Notes under the pieces: model-generated | Database searches by the model: none | What the model was told of the DNA's origin: nothing | What the model saw: only the letters and a program-made list of their open reading frames with translations | Position numbers and translations under genes: made by a program | Origin: Spirochaetia bacterium | GTDB lineage: Bacteria > Spirochaetota > Spirochaetia > PWKH01 | NCBI GenBank assembly: GCA_021736505.1 | Contig: JAIPFU010000070.1 | Location: 1-8,675 of the forward strand | DNA length: 8,675 bases | Direction: 5' to 3' | Shown: piece after piece, positions 1-5,881 of the stretch | Layout: each line of letters begins with the position of its first letter | Position numbering within the stretch: the stretch's first letter is position 1

Positions 1-1294
1 CATGACCATTTATTGCATCAACGGATACTTTCTCATCATCAAAAAGAATATCCATTCCCACCCGTAATGCGCCCAGGGAGGTAAAGAGCTGAGCCCGCAT
101 AAAATTGGCCAGATTGAAGGTATTCTCGGACTCCCTGATAAAGAGCGGTCTTCCTTCAAGAACATCAGTCATGGATTCGCCGGAAATATAGTTGTAGGGC
201 AGCAGTCCTCCGCAGTCATAATCGCCTTCCAGCGCAGTCATAAGTACATCATCATAGAGTTTTCCGGTGCTGATCGACCCGCCGGTCACTTCAATGACCT
301 CTTTGAAGAGGCTGATCCACTTATCGTACTCGCCGGTGCAATTGTTCGCATGGGCCATGGCGACCAGAGAACCATCGGGAGTGGTAACCAGATCCAACTC
401 CTTGTATCTCTTTGAAAGCTCCTTCTCCAGCACTATCATGGCAAAAACGCTGGTACCCGCGGAGACATTTCCTGTTCTTTTGCGCACGCTGTCCGTGGCA
501 ACCATCCCCGTTCCAGCATCTCCCTCGGGGGGACACATGGGAATTCCAGCCTGCAGGTCGCCATCTGCATCGAGCAGAGCTGCACCTTCCTTGCTCAGGC
601 TTCCCGCATCTTCTCCCGCCGTCATACAGACCGGCAGCACATTTTCAAGTTTCCAGGCATAGCCGTGTTCAGATACCAGATCATTGAACTGTCCGATCAT
701 CTTCTCATGAAAATCCTTTTTATCCGAGTCAATGGGAAACATTCCCGAAGCATCACCTATGCCGAGATTCCGCTCGCCTGTAAGCTTCCAATGCACGTAG
801 CCCGCCAAAGTCGTCATAAAATCGAGGTCCCGTACTGAATTGCTGTCGTCTAAAATTGACTGATACAGATGCGCTACACTCCATCTATCGGGAATGGGGT
901 AGTCAAAGAGGTCGGCAAGTTTCTCCGCCGCTTCGTGGGCATTGGTATTTCTCCAGGTCCGAAACGGTTCAAGAAGTTCACCCTTCTTATTGAAAGCCAG
1001 ATACCCATGCATCATCCCGCTGATACCTATGGCCTTAATTTTTGTAAGCTTCACACCGTACTGATCCATAACATCCTGTTTCAGGGATGCATAACTTGCG
1101 GCAGCCCCTTTCCAGACATCATCCAGCTCGTAGGTCCATATACCGTTGACAAGTGAATTCTCCCAGCTGAATCCCCCCTGCGCGATCGGTGTATTATCAC
1201 CGCCTATAAGCACGGCTTTAATCCGTGTTGATCCAAACTCTATACCCAGACTCACATTTCCCTGTTTCAGGTCTTCTTGTGTAGATTTTCCCAT
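1..1294 (-). CDS. FGGY-family carbohydrate kinase (pentulose kinase, xylulokinase/L-ribulokinase type), C-terminus cut off
   Basis: This family phosphorylates a sugar (usually a ketopentose such as xylulose or ribulose) with ATP in the cytoplasm. 431 residues are visible; the family is usually 500-550, so the last ~100 residues, including the second half of the ATP-binding domain, are missing. Visible motifs are the N-terminal phosphate loop GIEFGSTRIKAV (residues 17-28), the sugar-contact stretch GISGMMHG (90-97), GDASGMFPID (180-189), the GDAGTG segment with the presumed catalytic base Asp259, and TGNVSAGTS (274-282). Residue 19 is Glu where most FGGY kinases have Asp in DxGT. Long conserved stretches such as SLVNGIWTY and PFRTWRNT recall the kinases of Bacteroidetes arabinose/xylose clusters (from memory, no search done). 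The ATG at 1294 is supported by GGAGG 9 nt upstream and places the phosphate loop at the expected distance. The substrate cannot be fixed without the neighbouring isomerase or epimerase genes, which lie outside the window. Confidence 0.9.
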   Translation of the reverse strand, partial: MGKSTQEDLKQGNVSLGIEFGSTRIKAVLIGGDNTPIAQGGFSWENSLVNGIWTYELDDVWKGAAASYASLKQDVMDQYGVKLTKIKAIGISGMMHGYLAFNKKGELLEPFRTWRNTNAHEAAEKLADLFDYPIPDRWSVAHLYQSILDDSNSVRDLDFMTTLAGYVHWKLTGERNLGIGDASGMFPIDSDKKDFHEKMIGQFNDLVSEHGYAWKLENVLPVCMTAGEDAGSLSKEGAALLDADGDLQAGIPMCPPEGDAGTGMVATDSVRKRTGNVSAGTSVFAMIVLEKELSKRYKELDLVTTPDGSLVAMAHANNCTGEYDKWISLFKEVIEVTGGSISTGKLYDDVLMTALEGDYDCGGLLPYNYISGESMTDVLEGRPLFIRESENTFNLANFMRAQLFTSLGALRVGMDILFDDEKVSVDAINGH

Positions 1295-1303
1295 TGCTTA
1301 CAT

Positions 1304-1308
1304 CCTCC
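1304..1308 (-). promoter_or_regulatory. Ribosome binding site of the kinase
   Basis: GGAGG on the minus strand lies 9 nt before the ATG at 1294. It decides the start codon, because no other in-frame ATG with an SD lies upstream. Confidence 0.75.
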
Positions 1309-1349
1309 AGTCATAAATCGCTTATTTTCTTCTATCCAAGCTACCAACT

Positions 1350-1377
1350 ATTCTACCATATGCCGTGTGCTTCTCAA
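1350..1377 (-). promoter_or_regulatory. Sigma-70-type promoter of the kinase (P1)
   Basis: On the minus strand TTGAGA (1372-1377) and TAGAAT (1350-1355) are separated by 16 bp. Each matches the consensus at 5 of 6 positions, and a TG one base before the -10 gives an extended -10. The predicted start is near 1343, leaving a leader of about 49 nt with the SD site. The tandem array at 1386-1476 begins 9 bp upstream of the -35 element, where an activator or an array of operators would sit. Pattern match only. Confidence 0.6.
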
Positions 1378-1385
1378 CACTGCTG

Positions 1386-1476
1386 TTTGCTGTTTCAGTA
1401 TGTTTTCCGTTTCACTATGTTTGCGGTCACATACAGATGTTTGCGGTCACATACAGATGTTTGCGGTCACATACAG
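1386..1476. repeat. Five-unit tandem repeat array upstream of the kinase promoter
   Basis: Three perfect 20-bp copies of ATGTTTGCGGTCACATACAG lie at 1417-1436, 1437-1456 and 1457-1476. Read in the phase beginning TTTGC, two shorter 17-bp relatives precede them: TTTGCTGTTTCAGTATG (1386-1402) and TTTTCCGTTTCACTATG (1403-1419), which match each other at 14 of 17 positions. Each 20-bp unit contains an imperfect inverted repeat, TGTTTG-N6-CATACA, as expected of a dimeric regulator site. The array covers roughly -43 to -133 relative to the predicted kinase start site. A role as a multi-copy operator is inference; slippage-derived repeats with no function are the alternative. Confidence 0.85.
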
Positions 1477-1770
1477 CAGGTGAAACTGTTGAAAAAAAAT
1501 GAGTTAACGTACACGCATTATTCCATAAAACATTTGATAAGACAAGATAAAAACCTGCAGGTGCAGATGATAAATGGCGGTATAGCAATTTCCGGGGGAA
1601 ACAGGGGCTTGGTGATGCCTGAGCGCTCGCATTTGCCCCGTCTCAAAAGCCGCAGGGCTCCCATGAGGCCGGGCAGCACGCAAGCGGGCAAGCATGTAAG
1701 CGGGAAGCAAGCAGCAGGCTGCACGAAAGCTCCAGCCGTTATTCCGGAGCGCGGAGGCATCAACAGAAAT
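1477..1770. other. Non-coding gap between exporter operon end and kinase control region
   Basis: No convincing gene lies here. Reading frames across it lack SD sites and have unlike-protein composition. The half near the exporter (about 1600-1770) is GC-rich and contains an imperfect 16-bp direct repeat, 1682-1697 and 1698-1713, sharing AAGCGGG. The half near the kinase is AT-rich and carries possible promoter P2. No hairpin followed by a T-run that would end the exporter transcript was found, so exporter transcripts may read on toward the kinase or stop by a factor-dependent route. Confidence 0.5.
1517..1545 (-). promoter_or_regulatory. Possible second, upstream minus-strand promoter (P2)
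   Basis: TTGTCT (1540-1545) and AATAAT (1517-1522) are separated by 17 bp on the minus strand, with a TG one base before the -10. Transcription from it would run through the tandem array and P1 into the kinase, with a leader of over 200 nt. It lies in AT-rich sequence, so a chance match is possible. Confidence 0.35.
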
Positions 1771-3867
1771 TCACGCGCCTTTGCCGTTCTGCTGCTGATA
1801 CTGCAGTCTGTAGAGCGCAGCATAGAGTCCATCCCGGGCCAGCAGATCCTCATGGCGCCCCGATTCAGCCAGCCGGCCATCGTTCAGCACCAGAATTCTG
1901 TCGGCATGGCGGATGGTAGACAGCCGGTGAGCGATGACGATAGCTGTACGGCCCTGCATCAATTTCTCAATAGCCTTTTGTATCAGCTGTTCAGTTTCGG
2001 TATCAATACTTCCTGTGGCTTCATCCAGAATCAGGATGCGGGGATCGTGGGCAATAACGCGGCTGAAAGCCAGCAGCTGCCGCTGTCCGGTAGAGAGATT
2101 TGCCCCCGACTCCTTCAGCTCCGCAGCATAGGCCTCGGGAAGCTGCTCGATAAATGAGGCCGCCTGCACCGTCTCGGCGGCCTGCTTCACCCTATCAAAG
2201 GGGATATCGGCTCCCAGACGGATGTTCTCCTCGACGCTTCCGGCAAACATGAAGACGTCCTGCTGAACCGGCTGAACCGCCCGGCGTACATCATCAAGCC
2301 GCAGCCGACGGATATCAATACCGTCAATACAGATGCTGCCGGACTGAATATCCCACATCCGGGTCAGCAGATTGGCAATGGTAGTCTTGCCGGCACCGGT
2401 ATAGCCTACGATAGCCACCGTTTCGCCGGGTTCTATGGTGAAAGACAAATCCTTCAGCACCGGCTCATCCGGAACATACGCGAAACGGACATTTTTGAAC
2501 TCAATCCTGCCCTTGACCTCTTCGGGAAGCTGGGATTTTCCTTCATCCGGGATGCGGTCTTCAGTATCAATCAGGTCAAAAATGCGCTCGCCGCCGGCCA
2601 TCGCCGACTGCAGAATAGTGAATTTTTCGGTTAAGTCCATCACGGGCTGATAGAACTTCTGTACCAGATTTACATAGGCAATCATGATCCCGAGGCTTAC
2701 CGTCGTTTCAATGACCATCTGTCCCCCGAAGTAGAGAACCACCCCGATGGATATGCTGGTAAACAGATTGATCATCGGTCGGAATACCGCAAAGACCATC
2801 ATTTCCGAGAGATTTGCCCGCAGCAGTTTCTCATTCTTATCTCCAAACTCGCGGTCCGTACGTTTTTCCCGGCCGAAGATCTGCACCACCTCCATGCCGG
2901 AAATGTGCTCCGACAGGAACGCATTTACCCGGGAGACCCACATACGCACCCGGCGGTAGGCATCTCGGGCCCGCCCCCGGAAGTAGTAGGTGATCAGCAG
3001 CACCGGCGGCAGACTGATAACGGTAATTGCTGCCAGTTTCACATCCAGAAGGAAGAGCGTAATGACCACTCCGCCCATCAAGGCAAAATCACGAAGCAGG
3101 GATGTAGCCACGGAGGTAAAGAACTCGTTAATCGTCTCAACATCGTTAGTGATGCGGGTAACCAGGGTTCCCACAGGGGTTTTGCCGAGAAAGCGCAGGG
3201 ATTGTCGAACCGTATGCCCGAAGAGTTTTGTTCGGATATCGCGCATCACCTCCTGACCGACAAAGGCGATCAGGTAGACCTGGAGAAACATAAAAACCAA
3301 GGCCGCAGCCAGAGTGAGAAAAAAGAGTACGCTGTTGCGGGCGACCCCGCTGATATCCCCGGTCCGCAGAACGGTTTTCTCCTCTTGGGGGAGGGACTCC
3401 ATAAACTCGCGGGTCACGACAACCCAGCCGTCCTGCACATCCGCCGCTTCAGGATAGGAGTCAAGCAGCTCCTGCAGTTCAGCATCATCACGAAGCTCCG
3501 TCAGATACCAGGGCGTGCGGGTAAAATCACCCGATTCTCTGAAAGCATCCTTCTCCGGCGCGGGCATTTTCTCAGCCTCAGTCTCCGTCAGGTAGAGGTA
3601 GTCTCCGATGCGGAGGGCATCCTCCAACAGACCGTGCTCCTGCAGCGTCGATTCAACTTCCGAGGCGGCGGTAAAGCGGTAGTACCGCGCCATGATATGC
3701 TCGTCAATGGTCCGCTGCATAATCACCGGTGCCGCCAATTCAGCCACAGTTGCGGCAAGAAGAGCCAGAATAGCAATTAGCGCGGGCAGCTTATAGGGTT
3801 TCACAAAGCTCAGCAGCCGCCGCATGATAACAGGGTCGTAGCCCTTAATAATCTTATCCTGCTCCAT
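1771..3867 (-). CDS. Heterodimeric ABC exporter, consensus-site half (BmrD/YheH/LmrD type) with extracytoplasmic insert
   Basis: A 698-aa half-transporter with membrane domain then ATPase domain, predicted in the inner membrane as partner of the preceding gene product. The first membrane segment is near residues 27-51 and the second near 180-204. The ~125 residues between are charged and acidic, and would form an extracytoplasmic domain like the one known in BmrD. The ATPase domain has Walker A GYTGAGKTT (488-496), Q-loop VQQD (Gln536), signature LSTGQ (591-595, not the usual LSGGQ), Walker B ILILDE with catalytic Glu616, D-loop SID, and switch His647. The non-canonical signature with an intact Glu is what the consensus-Walker partner of such heterodimers shows. 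The start is set at 3867, not the ATG 21 nt upstream: it overlaps the previous stop as TGATG and has GGAGG 6 nt before it. The substrate (drugs, lipids or peptides) cannot be told from sequence. Confidence 0.9.
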   Translation of the reverse strand: MEQDKIIKGYDPVIMRRLLSFVKPYKLPALIAILALLAATVAELAAPVIMQRTIDEHIMARYYRFTAASEVESTLQEHGLLEDALRIGDYLYLTETEAEKMPAPEKDAFRESGDFTRTPWYLTELRDDAELQELLDSYPEAADVQDGWVVVTREFMESLPQEEKTVLRTGDISGVARNSVLFFLTLAAALVFMFLQVYLIAFVGQEVMRDIRTKLFGHTVRQSLRFLGKTPVGTLVTRITNDVETINEFFTSVATSLLRDFALMGGVVITLFLLDVKLAAITVISLPPVLLITYYFRGRARDAYRRVRMWVSRVNAFLSEHISGMEVVQIFGREKRTDREFGDKNEKLLRANLSEMMVFAVFRPMINLFTSISIGVVLYFGGQMVIETTVSLGIMIAYVNLVQKFYQPVMDLTEKFTILQSAMAGGERIFDLIDTEDRIPDEGKSQLPEEVKGRIEFKNVRFAYVPDEPVLKDLSFTIEPGETVAIVGYTGAGKTTIANLLTRMWDIQSGSICIDGIDIRRLRLDDVRRAVQPVQQDVFMFAGSVEENIRLGADIPFDRVKQAAETVQAASFIEQLPEAYAAELKESGANLSTGQRQLLAFSRVIAHDPRILILDEATGSIDTETEQLIQKAIEKLMQGRTAIVIAHRLSTIRHADRILVLNDGRLAESGRHEDLLARDGLYAALYRLQYQQQNGKGA

Positions 3868-3878
3868 CAGACCCCTCC
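3865..3878 (-). promoter_or_regulatory. TGATG stop-start overlap and SD coupling the two exporter genes
   Basis: On the minus strand the TGA of the first exporter gene (3869-3867) shares one base with the ATG of the second (3867-3865). GGAGG at 3878-3874 lies 6 nt before that ATG. This is classic translational coupling, giving matched production of two subunits, and it argues against the longer start at 3888. Confidence 0.75.
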
Positions 3879-5606
3879 CTCGCAGCACTGCTGAAGCCGG
3901 TAGATATCCTGATAGAGACCAGGTGTATCAGCAAGCTCGGTATGGCTGCCTTGCTGCACAATACGGCCACCGTCCAGAACGATGATATGATCAGCATGCC
4001 GCAGCGTCGAAACCCTGTGGGCCACCAGTACATTCGTACGTCCCCGCCGCACTTTCAGAAATGCATTCAGAATCTTCTCCTCCGTTTCAGCATCCACAGA
4101 GGCAAGGGCATCATCAAAAATCAGCAGCTCAGGATCAATCATCATTGCCCGGCTTATGGCAATCCGCTGCTTCTGTCCCCCGGAGAGGGACACTCCCCGC
4201 TCCCCCACCTCTGTATTCCAGCCGTGGGGAAATGTCTCGAGTTCCCTGCTTATGGTTGATACTTCCGCTGCCCGCTGCACCTCTTCATCCGAAGCTTCAG
4301 GCCGGCCGAAAGCGATATTGTCCCGGATGTCTGCGGAGAATAGAAAACTATCCTGAGGCACAATCCCGATGGCCGCCCGCAGTTTGGGCAGCTGAAAATT
4401 GCGGATATCATCTTCTCCGATAAAGATCGAGCCGGCGGGCGGATCAAGCAGCCGCGGAATCAGGCGGACAAGGGTCGATTTTCCGGAGCCGGTGCGCCCG
4501 AGAATACCGAGACTCGTGCCTTGGGGCACTTCAAAGGAGATATCCTGAAGTATCGGCGGCCCTTCCTTCTGGTAGGAAAAGCTGAGTTTGTCTACCTTCA
4601 GCCCGCCGGCGGGGGATCTATCAATAGCCCCCGGTCCCGAGGTGATTTCCGGCTTCTCATTCAGGATTTCGTTAATCCGCTGAAGACTGGCAGCGCCGCG
4701 CTGGAGCATGTTGATGGTGAAGCCCAGCCCCATTACCGGCCACCGGAGCATGGTCAGGTAGCTCATAAATGCCATAAAGTCTCCGGGGGTAAATTCATTC
4801 AGAATTACCGCCTGCCCGCCGAAGTAGAGCAGAAAAAGCATGGAGAGGCCGCTGATAAAGGTGATCAACGGGAAAAAGAGCCCCCAGATTCGCACAAGCT
4901 GCATATTTCGGCTGAGGTTGTCATCGTTCCGGATTTTGAAGTTCCTTTCCGCCCAGCTCTCCTTCACAAAGGATTTTATTACCCGTATGCCGGTAATCGT
5001 CTCCTGCACATATTCGCTGAGCCGGGAGAAGCCCTCCTGCACGGCCTTGAAGCGCCGACCGATGATTTTGCCGCCCAGCAGTACGATGATGGTGATGAAG
5101 GGCAGCGGAATGATGGTGATCAGCGCCAGCTTGGGAAACTGGGCAAAGAGGATGATCAGGATGGCAACGGAAAGGAAAATGCCGTCAATAAATGCCACCA
5201 GGGCCATTCCCGATGCCATGCGCACAGCACGCATATCATTGGACGAACGGGCCATGATGTCTCCGGTCCGCATTTTCTGGTAGAAACTTGATGAAAGTGA
5301 GAGGAGGTGCTGAAACACTTTTTCCCGGAGGTCCCGCTCGATACGCCGCGAGGCGCCGTGTATGAAGTAGCGCCAGCCGAAGCGGAAGAAGGCAACCATC
5401 GCAGCAATCCCGGCCATCATCAGGACAAGCCTTCCCAAGGCACTCAAGTTGAAGCTCCCCCCGGCAATCAGGTTAGTGGCCTGTTTAATCAACTGCGGTA
5501 TATAGAGCTCCCCTGCATTCGTGAGGACAAGGGCAAGCAGCCCCAAGACATAATAGGCTGTATATCGTTTTACCAGAGGAAGCAGGGTTTTAAATTCTTT
5601 CAGCAT
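3867..5606 (-). CDS. Heterodimeric ABC exporter, degenerate-site half (BmrC/YheI/LmrC type)
   Basis: A 579-aa half-transporter with six predicted membrane segments in residues ~15-305 and a C-terminal ATPase domain. Motifs are Walker A GRTGSGKST (370-378), Q-loop Gln418, canonical signature LSGGQ (474-478), Walker B LLIFDD (494-499), D-loop SVD (503-505) and switch His530. Position 499, normally the catalytic Glu, is Asp. This substitution marks the degenerate ATP site in BmrC, LmrC and TM287-type subunits. Its Walker motifs would pair with the LSTGQ of the downstream subunit, and its LSGGQ with the downstream subunit's intact Walker B Glu. Length and order (short degenerate subunit first, longer partner second) match bmrC-bmrD. 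The ATG at 5606 has no clear SD (only a weak AAGAATGAG), so translation may be inefficient or regulated. The function as a multidrug or lipid exporter is inferred from family. Confidence 0.9.
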   Translation of the reverse strand: MLKEFKTLLPLVKRYTAYYVLGLLALVLTNAGELYIPQLIKQATNLIAGGSFNLSALGRLVLMMAGIAAMVAFFRFGWRYFIHGASRRIERDLREKVFQHLLSLSSSFYQKMRTGDIMARSSNDMRAVRMASGMALVAFIDGIFLSVAILIILFAQFPKLALITIIPLPFITIIVLLGGKIIGRRFKAVQEGFSRLSEYVQETITGIRVIKSFVKESWAERNFKIRNDDNLSRNMQLVRIWGLFFPLITFISGLSMLFLLYFGGQAVILNEFTPGDFMAFMSYLTMLRWPVMGLGFTINMLQRGAASLQRINEILNEKPEITSGPGAIDRSPAGGLKVDKLSFSYQKEGPPILQDISFEVPQGTSLGILGRTGSGKSTLVRLIPRLLDPPAGSIFIGEDDIRNFQLPKLRAAIGIVPQDSFLFSADIRDNIAFGRPEASDEEVQRAAEVSTISRELETFPHGWNTEVGERGVSLSGGQKQRIAISRAMMIDPELLIFDDALASVDAETEEKILNAFLKVRRGRTNVLVAHRVSTLRHADHIIVLDGGRIVQQGSHTELADTPGLYQDIYRLQQCCEGGV

Positions 5607-5628
5607 AAGCAGTCAACTCATTCTTTTA

Positions 5629-5711
5629 ATACGAATCATTTATACGATCATTTATACGATAATTTTTCGAACACGGATTACGTATTTGAATTACGAATGT
5701 AAATTACGAAT
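5629..5711. repeat. Periodic 12-13 bp degenerate repeat array upstream of the exporter operon
   Basis: A core resembling ATTACGAAT recurs at near-constant spacing. On the plus strand, ACG trinucleotides sit at 5631, 5644, 5656, 5680, 5693 and 5706, giving steps of 13, 12, 24, 13 and 13. A degenerate TCG near 5667 fills the double-length step. Two adjacent units (5635-5646 and 5647-5658) are identical 12-bp copies of ATCATTTATACG. Three others (5677, 5690, 5703) begin ATTACGTAT or ATTACGAAT exactly 13 bp apart. The array ends ~23 bp before the exporter start codon, so it lies in the leader or over the promoter. A regulator-binding array is inference; AT-rich slippage is the alternative. Confidence 0.7.
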
Positions 5712-5813
5712 CATCACAAAAGTTTGTGCCACCTTATAAAGTATAGATGTTTTCAGCATGAGTAAATAGTAATTTGAAAACATTTTCTCTGAAGGCGAAG
5801 TATGCTTTCCCAT
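5691..5813 (-). CDS. Possible 40-aa leader peptide upstream of the exporter operon
   Basis: An ATG at 5813, 8 nt after a strong GGGAGG (5822-5827), opens a 40-codon frame ending in TAA at 5691, 84 nt before the exporter ATG. The peptide begins MGKHTSPSEKMF and ends MIRNLHS, with a mildly hydrophobic centre and no domain I recognise. In Bacillus subtilis, bmrCD expression is controlled by translation of the short leader BmrB through transcription attenuation, and this frame has the same position relative to homologous genes. The SD is stronger than that of the exporter gene itself. An inverted repeat (5747-5783) and a palindrome (5715-5728) lie inside it. No clear intrinsic terminator follows, which weakens a simple attenuation model. 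A chance frame or the remnant of a regulator gene is possible. Confidence 0.4.
   Translation of the reverse strand: MGKHTSPSEKMFSNYYLLMLKTSILYKVAQTFVMIRNLHS
5715..5728. promoter_or_regulatory. 14-bp perfect palindrome, possible operator
   Basis: CACAAAAGTTTGTG is a perfect inverted repeat with 6-bp arms and a 2-bp centre. It sits just downstream of the candidate exporter promoter and 4 bp from the periodic array, where a repressor dimer would bind. No regulator gene is visible in the window. Confidence 0.35.
5740..5766 (-). promoter_or_regulatory. Weak candidate promoter for the exporter operon
   Basis: On the minus strand TTTACT (5761-5766) and TATACT (5740-5745) are separated by only 15 bp, below the optimal 17. 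Start near 5733 would give a leader of about 127 nt containing the palindrome and the periodic array, but would leave out the start of the 40-codon frame. A still weaker alternative, TTGTAT-19-TATACA at 5866-5896, would transcribe that frame and overlaps the divergent helicase promoter. Neither is convincing. Confidence 0.25.
5747..5783. repeat. Inverted repeat with perfect 9-bp arms
   Basis: ATGTTTTCA (5747-5755) and TGAAAACAT (5775-5783) are exact reverse complements across a 19-nt loop. It could be a widely spaced protein site or an RNA stem in the exporter leader. There is no T-run beside it, so it is not an intrinsic terminator. Confidence 0.6.
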
Positions 5814-5821
5814 CACAAAAA

Positions 5822-5827
5822 CCTCCC
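5822..5827 (-). promoter_or_regulatory. Strong SD preceding the small upstream frame
   Basis: GGGAGG on the minus strand lies 8 nt from the ATG at 5813. It is the best SD in the region and the main reason for considering the 40-codon frame real. Confidence 0.45.
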
Positions 5828-5844
5828 TATCCCCCCAGAATTAA

Positions 5845-5873
5845 TTGTCTCGGTACAAATTGTCGTGTATAAT
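5845..5873 (+). promoter_or_regulatory. Sigma-70 promoter of the SWIM-SNF2 gene
   Basis: TTGTCT (5845-5850) and a perfect TATAAT (5868-5873) are separated by exactly 17 bp. The predicted transcription start is about 5880-5881, one or two bases before the ATG at 5882, which implies a leaderless or nearly leaderless message. AATTGTC occurs twice in the promoter (5843-5849 and 5858-5864), 15 bp apart. Confidence 0.65.
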
Positions 5874-5881
5874 CCGTATCC

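Noticed and set aside
1417..1476. The 20-bp repeats as a CRISPR array
   Set aside because: The copies are directly adjacent with no spacers, and no cas genes are present.
1417..1476. Canonical CRP site (TGTGA-N6-TCACA) in each 20-bp unit
   Set aside because: Only one half-site (TGTGA/TCACA) is present per unit; the other half does not match at N6 spacing.
1518..1880. 120-aa minus-strand frame after the exporter gene
   Set aside because: It overlaps the conserved C-terminus of the exporter in another frame, has no SD, and its composition is unlike a folded protein.
1294..2157. 287-aa plus-strand open frame across the kinase control region and exporter gene end
   Set aside because: It is antisense to the conserved ATPase domain of the exporter, crosses the tandem repeats and has no SD or recognisable motif.
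2905..3780. 291-aa plus-strand open frame
   Set aside because: It lies wholly antisense to the membrane domain of the second exporter gene, and its residue make-up reflects that shadow.
3868..3888. Longer start (ATG at 3888) for the second exporter gene
   Set aside because: The ATG at 3867 has both the TGATG overlap and the better-placed SD, and the seven extra residues are not expected in the family.
4521..5291. 256-aa plus-strand open frame rich in His, Gly and Asp
   Set aside because: It is antisense to the first exporter gene, with no SD or domain.
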